Shown here in pieces: positions 25,974 to 34,778 of a DNA stretch of 64,000 nt; positions within the stretch are counted from its first letter, which is position 1, and every line of letters begins with the position of its first letter. The notes below the pieces were generated by a model. It saw nothing but the letters and a program-made list of their open reading frames with translations, was not told the DNA's origin and ran no database searches. This stretch comes from Maribacter sp. 4G9 (GTDB lineage: Bacteria > Bacteroidota > Bacteroidia > Flavobacteriales > Flavobacteriaceae): the NCBI RefSeq assembly GCF_002742265.1, contig NZ_MDGL01000186.1:47422-111421 (forward strand), read 5' to 3'. The translations under genes were made by a program, and so were the position numbers.

Positions 25974-28169
25974 ATGTTACGGAACTTTTTTACCCTATTT
26001 TTTATTGTAATCTTTATCTCCTTAAACGCCCAAAACTCTATAATTGGGTTTACGCCGGAAAGTGCAATTGAGCAGACCAAACTAGAAACTGCTTTTGAAA
26101 GCAAGTTAGATGCCAGCAATTTGGATAAATGGATGCAAAAAATGGCCGCAGAACCCCACTGGGTAGGGACAAAATTTGGCGAGGAAAATGCGAAATGGAT
26201 GCGATATCAGTTTAAATCTTGGGGCTATGATGCAAAAATTGAAACCTACCAGATTCTTTTTCCTTATCCCATTGAGAGAGTGTTGGAGTTGACCGGTCCA
26301 ACCCAGTATAAAGCAAAACTTACGGCTGTACCAGTAGAGGGCGACCCGTTTACTGCCCAAGGTGATGCCCTGTTACCAAGTTACAATGCGTTTTCAACCG
26401 ATGGTGACGTTGAAGGTGAACTTGTATTTGTGAACTATGGTATTCCAAAAGATTATGAAGAATTAGAAAAAATGGGAATCAGTGTGAAAGGTAAAATTGT
26501 AATTGCCAAATATCAGGGTAGCTGGAGGGGTATAAAACCAAAATTGGCGGCTGAAAACGGTGCAATAGGATGTATTATTTATTCCGACCCACAAGATGAT
26601 GGTTATGGGCGTGGGGATGTCTATCCAAAGGGTGCCTTTAAAAACAAGACTGGGGTTCAGCGGGGCTCCGTGATGGATATGCCCACCTATCCCGGTGACG
26701 TTTTAACTCCCGGTTATGGTGCTACTAAAGATGCCAAAAGGCTTACGAAAGAAGAGGCCCCTACCATCACTAAAATTCCCGTTTTACCCATTTCCTATGA
26801 AGATGCACAACCCTTATTGGCAGCTTTGGACGGTCCTGTGGCCCCGGAATCTTGGCGGGGAGGTTTACCTATCACCTACCATATTGGCCCAGGAGCTGCG
26901 AAGGTACATTTGAAACTGAAATTCGATTGGAAACTTGTTCCAGCCCACAATGTTATCGCCACCATGAAAGGAACGGAGTTCCCTGATCAATGGGTGGTGC
27001 GGGGAAATCATCATGATGCCTGGGTACATGGCGCAAATGACCCTGTAAGCGGTATGGTAGCACTTATGGAAGAAGCCCGTGCCGTGGGAGAGTTAGCAAA
27101 GAAAGGTCAAAAACCAAAAAGGTCATTGGTCTATTGTGCTTGGGATGCCGAAGAACCCGGACTCATAGGTTCCACGGAATGGGTAGAAGATCATAAGAAG
27201 GAACTTCAGGAAAAAGTGGTAGCTTATATAAATACCGATGGGAACGGTCGAGGTTTTTTAGGGGTTGGTGGATCGCATTCCTTGCAAGCTATGGTTAGTG
27301 AAGTTGCAGGAGCGGTAAAAGATCCACAAACCAAAGTTTCTGTAAAGGAACGCAGGATTGCCAGGGATATGGTAAATGGAGGTGATGATTTCTTTGGGCT
27401 TTACGCACTTGGTTCGGGTTCGGATTATACGCCTTTTATCCAACATGCCGGTATCGCTTCGTTGAATTTAGGTTTTGGTGGGGAAAACGAAGGAGGCGAA
27501 TACCATACCATTTACGATACCTATCCACACTACAAAAGATTTAAAGATCCTGAATTTGCTTATGGGGTCGCACTGGCCAATACTGCCGGAAGGATTACCC
27601 TAAGATTGGCCAATGCGGATATCATTCCGCTCGACTTTTCACAATGGTACGATACGGTATCGGGTTATTTGGATGAAATCATGGAAGAAACCTCAAAAAT
27701 GCGCACATCCGTAGAAAAGCATAATAAGTTAATAGACCGAAATGCCTTCGAACTTGCATCGGACCCAAGGGAAAAAATTAAAACTCCGGAACGTAAGGAG
27801 CCTGTTCCCTACTTGGATTTTTCACCCTTACAAAACGTACTTAGCAAACTCAAGTCGACCATTGAAATGTATCATGGGCTCGATTTAAGTAATCTTTCCA
27901 AAACTCATAAAGAAAAGCTAAATACGCTGTTGATGGATGCCGAACACAAGCTTACTTCGGATGACGGATTGCCAAGAAGACCCTGGTTTAAACATCAAAT
28001 TTATGCACCGGGATTTTACACGGGGTACGGGGTGAAGACCCTTCCAGGTGTACGGGAAGCAATTGAACAAAAGAATTGGTCCGAGGCCAAGGAACAGATA
28101 AAAGCGCTTAGCGAAACATTAGATAACTTTGATGGTCACCTTAAGGAAATTATCAGTAGTTTGAAATAG
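25974..28169 (+). CDS. Exported M28 peptidase, glutamate-carboxypeptidase-II-like
   Basis: This 731-residue zinc peptidase has a signal peptide ending at LNAQ (20). A PA (protease-associated) insert spans about residues 120-300, and the M28 catalytic domain carries the two-metal site: H346 (GNHHDAWVHG), D356 (NDPVSG), E393/E394 (DAEEPGL), D422 (NTDGNGRG) and the histidine in EYHTIYDTYPHY. The C-terminal helical region (about 590-730) corresponds to the transferrin-receptor-like dimerisation domain. It should release C-terminal acidic or other residues from peptides in the periplasm. The gene starts 51 bases after the SCO gene. Confidence 0.9.
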   Translation: MLRNFFTLFFIVIFISLNAQNSIIGFTPESAIEQTKLETAFESKLDASNLDKWMQKMAAEPHWVGTKFGEENAKWMRYQFKSWGYDAKIETYQILFPYPIERVLELTGPTQYKAKLTAVPVEGDPFTAQGDALLPSYNAFSTDGDVEGELVFVNYGIPKDYEELEKMGISVKGKIVIAKYQGSWRGIKPKLAAENGAIGCIIYSDPQDDGYGRGDVYPKGAFKNKTGVQRGSVMDMPTYPGDVLTPGYGATKDAKRLTKEEAPTITKIPVLPISYEDAQPLLAALDGPVAPESWRGGLPITYHIGPGAAKVHLKLKFDWKLVPAHNVIATMKGTEFPDQWVVRGNHHDAWVHGANDPVSGMVALMEEARAVGELAKKGQKPKRSLVYCAWDAEEPGLIGSTEWVEDHKKELQEKVVAYINTDGNGRGFLGVGGSHSLQAMVSEVAGAVKDPQTKVSVKERRIARDMVNGGDDFFGLYALGSGSDYTPFIQHAGIASLNLGFGGENEGGEYHTIYDTYPHYKRFKDPEFAYGVALANTAGRITLRLANADIIPLDFSQWYDTVSGYLDEIMEETSKMRTSVEKHNKLIDRNAFELASDPREKIKTPERKEPVPYLDFSPLQNVLSKLKSTIEMYHGLDLSNLSKTHKEKLNTLLMDAEHKLTSDDGLPRRPWFKHQIYAPGFYTGYGVKTLPGVREAIEQKNWSEAKEQIKALSETLDNFDGHLKEIISSLK

Positions 28170-28233
28170 GTTTCAAAGGGAGGTTTCAAAGTCAAATGGG
28201 GCTTTCCTTTCTAGAATTTAATACTTAATTATC

Positions 28234-28461
28234 ATGAAATCGGATTATATAAAAGTTTTTGGAGGCAACGTTACGGAAAGCGATCGGGTAGAACAACTAT
28301 TGAAAGATAACGATATTAGCCCGATTGTTAAAAGCGAAAGTGAATCGGCAAGATTGGCCGGTTTTGGGACTCCTTTGCCACATATATCGGAAATATATGT
28401 CCATAAGGACGAAGAAGCACAAGCTTTAAGGATCATATCCCAATTGGATTGGGACGAATAA
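28234..28461 (+). CDS. DUF2007 family small protein
   Basis: The 75-residue protein starts KSDYIKVFGGNVTESDRVEQLL and ends EEAQALRIISQLDWDE. It has the ferredoxin-like beta-alpha-beta pattern of DUF2007, described as a putative signal-transducing protein. The pattern LAGFGTPLPHISEIYVHKDE around residues 43-62 is typical of the family. No function is established. Its stop codon lies at the edge of a long inverted repeat that separates it from the convergent DUF1080 gene. Confidence 0.8.
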   Translation: MKSDYIKVFGGNVTESDRVEQLLKDNDISPIVKSESESARLAGFGTPLPHISEIYVHKDEEAQALRIISQLDWDE

Positions 28462-28600
28462 AAAGAGGCTGTCTAAAAAGTCATTTCTACTGTCAATTCG
28501 AGCGGAGTCGAGAATTATAACTTACTGGTTTTTAACGCATCTCGACTGCGCTCGATGTGACATGTGAATGGAATTGTGACTTTTTAGACAGCCTCTTTTT
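28460..28600. repeat. 141-bp composite palindromic element, bidirectional terminator
   Basis: The outer arms, 28460-28483 and 28577-28600, are perfect 24-base inverted repeats that include GAGGCTGTCTAAAAAGTCA. Nested inside is a second, imperfect pair, TCGAGCGGAGTCGAGA (from 28498) and TCTCGACTGCGCTCGA (from 28540). Each outer end finishes in a run of T on the outgoing strand, so it can terminate both converging genes; the arms touch the stop codons of both. The architecture (about 140 bp, no ORF) fits a MITE-like or REP-like dispersed element. Confidence 0.8.
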
Positions 28601-29529
28601 TATTTCTGGCTGATTGGTGTTATTTCGATAGCCCGAAATTCAACGGGACCATGGTCTCCTTGAATTAAGATGGGACCAGGTTCTGCTTCATGGTTATCCA
28701 AAGCACCACCCGTCATACCCAGGATATTTTGTCCGTCAATAACCGTTTTGCCATTGGCTACTATGGTTACTCTTCTTCCAATCAATGTGATGTCAAAAGT
28801 TTGCCATTCACCTGCTCTCATGGCAACGTTTTCATTGGGTGCGAGAAGTCCATAAACTCCTCCAAAATAAATGGATGCAGGAGGCAGTCCCACGTTGTCT
28901 GCAATCTGGACCTCATACCTTCCCCTTAAATATAAACCACTATTACTTCCTTTTGGATACCTGAATTCAACATGAATTTTAAAATCCTTGAATTTTTCAT
29001 CTGAAACTAAATTCACACCGGATTTGTCGCTGGTCAAGATACCATCCACAACTTTCCATTGGTTGCCTTCCTTAATCTCCCAGCCTTCCAAGTTTTTTCC
29101 ATTGAAGAGGTCGATTTTCTTTCCTAATTTATAATCTTCATAGTAGGGTAAATCAGGTGCTTTCTTCCCTGTCCAAGAATATGTTTTTCCATTGGTATAG
29201 ACCATAGTTCCTTCCAAACCATCGCCCACCATTTTAAATTGAAATTCCATATCTGACGCACCCGGTTCCCATTGAGGTGGTATTTCAAACTGAAAAACTT
29301 CATCAAACTTTTTGACCTCAGCGACAGGTCTCGCACTACCAAATGCATAGGTAAACCTACCTATCAAGGTGTTGTTACCGGAATGCATAATCTCCAACCA
29401 ACTTGGTAAATCTTTACCTTCTTGTGAAATTGTCAAATTCCACCGCCCTTCTAAAAGATGGCCTTCTTGACCTCTCACTGTTAAAAACCCAACAACAAGA
29501 ATCAGGGAATAAAATACTCTTATTTTCAT
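28600..29529 (-). CDS. Exported DUF1080 (3-keto-disaccharide hydrolase) protein
   Basis: The 309 residues start with a signal peptide ending near LTVRGQ. An N-terminal lipocalin-like beta domain (about 25-125: LEGRWNLTISQEGKDLPSWL .. YTNGKTYSWTGKKAP) comes before the DUF1080 concanavalin-like domain (about 137-306: IDLFNGKNLEGWEIKEGNQW, DFKIHVEFRYPKGSNSGLYL, RGRYEVQI, EPGPILIQGDHGPVEFRAI). Some DUF1080 proteins cleave 3-keto-glycosides produced by Gfo/Idh/MocA or other dehydrogenases. The link to the oxidoreductase 5 kb away is inference. Confidence 0.88.
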   Translation of the reverse strand: MKIRVFYSLILVVGFLTVRGQEGHLLEGRWNLTISQEGKDLPSWLEIMHSGNNTLIGRFTYAFGSARPVAEVKKFDEVFQFEIPPQWEPGASDMEFQFKMVGDGLEGTMVYTNGKTYSWTGKKAPDLPYYEDYKLGKKIDLFNGKNLEGWEIKEGNQWKVVDGILTSDKSGVNLVSDEKFKDFKIHVEFRYPKGSNSGLYLRGRYEVQIADNVGLPPASIYFGGVYGLLAPNENVAMRAGEWQTFDITLIGRRVTIVANGKTVIDGQNILGMTGGALDNHEAEPGPILIQGDHGPVEFRAIEITPISQK

Positions 29530-29755
29530 AAATCTATTTATTAATTCATTCTAAATGTAATTTCAAATATAGTCGATGTTCTACTTAAACCATTCACGCT
29601 CTTTGTGGAAAATTCATGTATTTAGGCAAAAATGAATGTTCATTATTAATAATTTCAAATTTTAATAGGATTTAATTTTTAAATCGGTATAAATTCTTGT
29701 CTGATTGAGTTTGATAATTAGTATTTTTAAAACTTCTAAATTCCTAAATAAGATT

Positions 29756-32700
29756 ATGCGATTCGTAATTAAATCCCTGCTTTTACTTTTCTTATTATTA
29801 ATTATTTCTTGTAAAGACAAAAATCCCGTTGAGATACCTGTGGTGATTTATGAGGACAGTACGGCCATAGCAGATAAAGTAGAATCCGCTCGGGCTGGGG
29901 TCTCCGCTATAGTAGCCGATGGACTAAAGTTAAGCCTATGGGCCACCGATTCCTTAGCACCTGATCCTATAGCCATGGATGTTGATAACGAGGGGAGAAT
30001 ATACATAACCAGGTCCAATAGGAACAAAAATTCCGAATTTGATATCCGCGGACATCGAGATTGGATGACAGCCTCCATAGGTCTGCAATCAGTTGAGGAT
30101 AGAAGAGCCTTTCTTAGAGAGACCTTCGCTCCGGAAAAAAGCAAGGAAAACCAGTGGTTTCCAGATTTAAACAACGATTCCATCCACGATTGGCAGGATT
30201 TGGCCGTACAAAAGGACGAAGTTTGGATGTTGGAAGATTCGGATGGAGACGGTATCGCCGATAAATCCACCCAAATACTCAATGACTTCAATGATGAAAT
30301 CAATGATGTTGCCGGGGCTCTTTTAGTTCGGGACGAGGATGTATTTGTAGGGGTAGGTCCAGACATGTTCCGGTTAAAGGACACCAACGGGGATAAAATC
30401 CTTGATGAAAAAACCAGTATTGCCACTGGTTTTGCAGTACATATTGGTTTTGGCGGACATGGTATGTCTGGTGCCACACAAGGTCCCGATGGTAAAATAT
30501 ATTGGGGCATTGGTGACATTGGCGCCAACATTACCACCGTAGATGGAGTCAACCATAAATATCCAAATCAAGGCGTCATTGTAAGAAGCAATCCAGACGG
30601 AAGTGATTTTGAAGTGTTCGCAAGGGGATTGCGCAATACCCATGAATTTGTTTTTGATGCCTACGGAAATATTATTTCCTCGGATAATGATGGGGACCAC
30701 AAGGGTGAGAGCGAGCGATTGGTACATATTGTAGAAGGCTCCGATGCCGGATGGCGTGCCAATTGGCAATATGGAAAGTATACGGACCCGAACAATAATG
30801 GCTATAATGTGTGGATGGACGAAAAGTTGTACGTACCAAGATGGGAGGGTCAAGCAGCGTATATCATTCCCCCAATCCAGAATTTTCATAATGGCCCAAC
30901 AGGAATGCTCTACAATCCGGGAACGGCACTTGGAACAAAGTGGTTGGACAAATTTTTCTTAGTGGAGTTTGTTGGCGATCCAAGCAGGTCCCACATTTGG
31001 TCCTTTGATTTAAAACCGAAGGGCGCCTCATTTGAGTTGGGCTCGGATGAGTCCATTTTGACCGGTGTGCTACCCACGGGAATCGCTTTTGGACCGGATG
31101 GGGCATTATACTTGGCCGATTGGATCAATGGATGGGGATCCAAGGATTTTGGGCGTGTATGGAAAATGGACGTTACGGAAACCGAAAACGATTTGAAAGA
31201 ACAACGCTTGGAGACTCAGAGGCTAATGACCCATAATTACAGGGATGATGACACGGAAAACCTCATCAAATTATTGAGTTATGGGGATATGCGTATACGC
31301 TTAAAAGCCCAATTTGAACTTGCCAATAGATCTTTTTGGGGATATAGGGCCTTGGAAAAAGCCATCGTAAAGGAAGAAAACCAGTTTGCCAGAATCCATG
31401 CTATTTGGGCCATAGGACAAATAGCCTCTGACAATCCAGGAAAAGCGGATCCTCTTGTCCCTTTACTTTCTGACGAAGATCCAGAAATCATTGTCCAGGT
31501 TGCCAAGGTGTTGGGAGACATTCGATATCCAGATGCCTCTGAAACATTGGTAACATTATTGAAACATGAGAACGACAGGATAAAATTTTTTGCCGCGCAG
31601 GCCTTGGGACGTTTGGCCTATGAACCGGCTATAGGACCACTTATTGAAATGTTGGCCGCGAACAATGACATAGACCTTTATTTAAGGCATGCCGGAGTAC
31701 TTGCCCTTTCCAGAATTGGAAAAGTAGCCCCAATGGTGGCCCTGGCAGGCCATGAAGATAAAAGCTTGCGAATAGCCGCCGTACTGGTTTTAAGAAGACT
31801 GCAAAGTCCTGAAGTAAGCGTATTCCTTTCAGATACGGATACATATATTGTCACGGAAGCCGCCCGAGCCATTAACGATGATTGGTCCATAGAAGCAGCC
31901 CTGCCAGCGCTCGCCTCTTTATTAAGAAATGAAAAGTTCAATTCAGAACCTTTGCTAAGAAGGGCCATTAACGCGGCTTTGAGGGTAGGAAATGATGAAG
32001 CTTTGCAGAATCTTATCGATTTTGCAAAAAGAGAGACCGTATCCAATGTTTTAAGGGGTGAAGCACTATCGGCCTTAAGTACCTGGAACAAACCTTCCGT
32101 TCTGGACCGCGTTGATGGAAGGTATAGAGGGGAAATCATTAGGGACAGCAGTCAATTAAAATATAGATTGGAGAAAGAAATCCCCATTTTTCTGGAGCAA
32201 AAAAATCCCGAAATCCTCATTGGGGTGGCAAAGGCCGTTAGTGCTGTGGGCATCGACAGTTACAATGACAAACTCTTCACTATTTTTAGAAATAGCAAAA
32301 ATCCCAAAGTTAGGGCGGCCGTTTTAGCCGCATTGGGAAATCTAAACTATGGGAGAATGGAGGTAGCCATGACTCTGGGCATGAAGGATGCCAACGAGGA
32401 AGTGAGAACCGTGGCAGTGGGTTTATTGACACAACTGAACCTGCCCAAGGAAAAGCTTCCATCCTTGGTCGATCCCATTTTTCAAAATGGATCAACGGGA
32501 GAACAACAAAGCATGTTAAATGTGCTTGGTGATCTCCCAAAGGACAAAACGAATACCATCTTAAATAGCCTCATTGAAAAGGCAAGCAAAAATACCCTTG
32601 GGCAAGATATTATCTTAGATTTGATGGAATCCGTGGAAGCTACTGAGGATTCCGTTTTAATTGCAAAAATGGACAAGCTTAAAGAGGCGGGGTACACCGC

Positions 32701-33160
32701 CGATTCATACCTTGAAACCCTTTACGGCGGCAATAGATGGAACGGTAGGGATGTTTTTAATAGCAACCCAACGGCTCAATGCGTCCGTTGCCATGCAGTG
32801 AACGGTTCTGGAGGAGAGGTAGGTCCCCCACTTGATAATATCGCGAATATATTGACACGTGAGCAAATCCTAGAGTCACTAATCGAACCTAGTGCGAGAT
32901 TGGCACCAGGTTATGGCACCGTGAATCTTACACTCACGGACGGGCAAAAGGTTACCGGTGTACCTCTTGAAGAAAATAGTAAAGAACTTCTTTTACGTAC
33001 TTCGGAAGCGGAACCCATGCGCGTTCCAAAAGGCAGAATAAAAAAGAGGGAAAATTCGGTATCGGCCATGCCTCCTATGGGCAGAATGATTACGAGAAGG
33101 GAACTAAGGGATTTAATGGAGTATCTGGGTAGTTTAAAACAACAAGGTAAGGGAGCTTAA
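29756..33160 (+). CDS. PVC-type lipoprotein: beta-propeller, HEAT repeats and cytochrome c
   Basis: From the ATG at 29756 the protein has 1134 residues and a lipoprotein signal (FLLLIISCKDKNP). The N-terminal half (about 40-430) is the DUF7133/membrane-bound dehydrogenase-like beta-propeller, with DVDNEGRIYITRSNRNKN, HGMSGATQGPDGKIYWGIGD and FARGLRNTHEFVFDAYGN. HEAT-like repeats fill about 480-930 (PDASETLVTLLKHENDRIKF). The C terminus has a c-type haem site CVRCH (1009-1013) and a distal methionine in SAMPPMG. It probably passes electrons from an unknown substrate, perhaps a sugar, to the haem. The ATG at 29705 would hide the signal peptide. Confidence 0.9.
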   Translation: MRFVIKSLLLLFLLLIISCKDKNPVEIPVVIYEDSTAIADKVESARAGVSAIVADGLKLSLWATDSLAPDPIAMDVDNEGRIYITRSNRNKNSEFDIRGHRDWMTASIGLQSVEDRRAFLRETFAPEKSKENQWFPDLNNDSIHDWQDLAVQKDEVWMLEDSDGDGIADKSTQILNDFNDEINDVAGALLVRDEDVFVGVGPDMFRLKDTNGDKILDEKTSIATGFAVHIGFGGHGMSGATQGPDGKIYWGIGDIGANITTVDGVNHKYPNQGVIVRSNPDGSDFEVFARGLRNTHEFVFDAYGNIISSDNDGDHKGESERLVHIVEGSDAGWRANWQYGKYTDPNNNGYNVWMDEKLYVPRWEGQAAYIIPPIQNFHNGPTGMLYNPGTALGTKWLDKFFLVEFVGDPSRSHIWSFDLKPKGASFELGSDESILTGVLPTGIAFGPDGALYLADWINGWGSKDFGRVWKMDVTETENDLKEQRLETQRLMTHNYRDDDTENLIKLLSYGDMRIRLKAQFELANRSFWGYRALEKAIVKEENQFARIHAIWAIGQIASDNPGKADPLVPLLSDEDPEIIVQVAKVLGDIRYPDASETLVTLLKHENDRIKFFAAQALGRLAYEPAIGPLIEMLAANNDIDLYLRHAGVLALSRIGKVAPMVALAGHEDKSLRIAAVLVLRRLQSPEVSVFLSDTDTYIVTEAARAINDDWSIEAALPALASLLRNEKFNSEPLLRRAINAALRVGNDEALQNLIDFAKRETVSNVLRGEALSALSTWNKPSVLDRVDGRYRGEIIRDSSQLKYRLEKEIPIFLEQKNPEILIGVAKAVSAVGIDSYNDKLFTIFRNSKNPKVRAAVLAALGNLNYGRMEVAMTLGMKDANEEVRTVAVGLLTQLNLPKEKLPSLVDPIFQNGSTGEQQSMLNVLGDLPKDKTNTILNSLIEKASKNTLGQDIILDLMESVEATEDSVLIAKMDKLKEAGYTADSYLETLYGGNRWNGRDVFNSNPTAQCVRCHAVNGSGGEVGPPLDNIANILTREQILESLIEPSARLAPGYGTVNLTLTDGQKVTGVPLEENSKELLLRTSEAEPMRVPKGRIKKRENSVSAMPPMGRMITRRELRDLMEYLGSLKQQGKGA

Positions 33161-33241
33161 AGAAAAAAATGCTTCATTTAAAAAGCCATACATTTAAGGC
33201 AACCTTTTTCTATAAGCGTATCTTTTCTTAAAAGAAGCCTT

Positions 33242-33763
33242 ATGAACTTAGATGTTTTTAAAAAATTGGGATTTGTCCTGCTGTACATGTTATTTGTTAA
33301 TTGTAATCTAAACGAGGACCCCGTAGCATGTCCAACGCCTTTAACAGGAGATTTGTTGGAAACTGAGGTGACACTGGTGGGTACATGGAAAATAAGCGGA
33401 ATAACGGCGGACACAGAGGTTGATATTAGCAATGATTCCGAAGACAATCCAAGCACGGATATTTACAATCAATCCAGCGATTGTTCCAAGGATGCATTTT
33501 ACACTTTCAACGAAAATAGGACATATACTTATAACACTGGTAGTCAAACGGATGGCTGCACAAAGAGTACAACATCCGGGACTTGGCAATTGAGTCAAAA
33601 TGATCTTTTGTTGGTTGTGTCCTGTGGCTCCAATGTTTATGATGTCTCCTTTAACGAGGATGATTCACAATTTTCATATACCCTATCACTGGACGTTCAG
33701 GAAGTAAACGGTTTGTTGACCAGCGCAAGGATAACGTTCACTTTTTCCAAGGAAGAAAATTAA
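33242..33763 (+). CDS. Lipocalin-like lipoprotein
   Basis: The 173-residue protein has a lipoprotein signal with C21 in LFVNCNLNED. The mature part has the layout of Bacteroidota lipocalin-like domains: a GTWKISG strand early (about 46), a stretch of acidic residues, FYTFNENRTYTYNTGSQTDG, and SGTWQLSQNDLLLV. Six cysteines are spread through the mature chain. The ligand is unknown. The gene lies 81 bases after the 1134-residue dehydrogenase gene and may be in the same transcript; nothing that looks like a terminator separates them. Confidence 0.65.
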   Translation: MNLDVFKKLGFVLLYMLFVNCNLNEDPVACPTPLTGDLLETEVTLVGTWKISGITADTEVDISNDSEDNPSTDIYNQSSDCSKDAFYTFNENRTYTYNTGSQTDGCTKSTTSGTWQLSQNDLLLVVSCGSNVYDVSFNEDDSQFSYTLSLDVQEVNGLLTSARITFTFSKEEN

Positions 33764-33788
33764 ATGAAGTTCGTTTTAGGGAGGATTT

Positions 33789-34733
33789 CTATTTACCTTT
33801 GCAAAGAAGGTTAAGACGTTCATTGTATTGATGGATGATTTCCTCCATGATTTCCTTAGCCGGTTTTATTTCATGGATAATCGACGATACCTGCCCTATT
33901 TCAAGCTCACCTTCTTGTAGGTCGCCCTCAAACATTCCCTTTTTGGCCCTACCCCTACCTAGCAGCTTTTTAAGTTCTTCGTGGGAAGCCCCCTCTGCAT
34001 AGGCCGATTGCACTTCCAAGTAAAATTTATTCTTTAAAAGTCGCACAGGAGTTAATTCCTTCAAGGTCAACAGAGTGTCCCCTTCCTTGGCCTTTACCAC
34101 CTCTTCCTTAAAACTTGAATGACTGGAAGCTTCTTCACTCGCTACGAACCTACTTCCTATTTGAACGCCATCGGCACCAAGAACCATGGCCGCGATCATC
34201 CCCGCGCCGGTTGCAATTCCGCCGGCAGCAATAATCGGTATATGGATTTTCTCCTTTACCATGGGGATAAGTACGAAGGTTGTAGTCTCGTCTCTTCCGT
34301 TGTGACCGCCCGCTTCAAAACCTTCTGCAACAATGGCATTGACTCCGGCCTCTTGGGCCTTTAATGCAAATTTTAAACTACTTACAACATGCACCACCGT
34401 TATTCCATTATCCTTTAGATAGGGTGTCCATATTTTTGGGTTACCGGCGGAAGTAAAAACAATTTTAACCCCTTCTTCTACAATTATCTTGAAAATCCCG
34501 TCAATCTCCGGATATAACATAGGAACATTGACGCCAAAGGGCTTATCCGTTGCCCTTTTACATTTTCGAATGTGCTCCCTTAAAACTTCCGGATACATAC
34601 TTCCTGCCCCAATTAGCCCCAATCCACCGGCATTGGAAACCGCCGATGCCAATTTCCATCCACTGGCCCATACCATTCCTGCCTGAATAATTGGGTATTT
34701 CACACGGAATAATTCTGTAATCCTATTCTGCAT
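33789..34733 (-). CDS. Nitronate monooxygenase family protein
   Basis: This 314-residue FMN TIM-barrel protein starts at the ATG at 34733 (MQNRITELFRVKYPIIQAGM). It shows the family blocks WASGWKLASAVSNAGGLGLIG, GFEAGGHNGRDETTTFVLIP, PIIAAGGIATGAGMIAAMVL and GADGVQIGSRFVASEE. These proteins oxidise propionate 3-nitronate and other alkyl nitronates, or act as enoyl reductases in related groups. The longer start at 34772 would reach within 6 bases of the mnmA stop codon. It lies 45 bases downstream of mnmA in the same direction. Confidence 0.9.
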   Translation of the reverse strand: MQNRITELFRVKYPIIQAGMVWASGWKLASAVSNAGGLGLIGAGSMYPEVLREHIRKCKRATDKPFGVNVPMLYPEIDGIFKIIVEEGVKIVFTSAGNPKIWTPYLKDNGITVVHVVSSLKFALKAQEAGVNAIVAEGFEAGGHNGRDETTTFVLIPMVKEKIHIPIIAAGGIATGAGMIAAMVLGADGVQIGSRFVASEEASSHSSFKEEVVKAKEGDTLLTLKELTPVRLLKNKFYLEVQSAYAEGASHEELKKLLGRGRAKKGMFEGDLQEGELEIGQVSSIIHEIKPAKEIMEEIIHQYNERLNLLCKGK

Positions 34734-34778
34734 TGATTCAAATTTTGGATGTTTTGACTTTGATAATCCCAATAACCT

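Noticed and set aside
29848..30552. 234-codon minus-strand ORF within the propeller gene
   Set aside because: It is low-complexity serine/proline-rich antisense sequence opposite a protein with clear propeller motifs.
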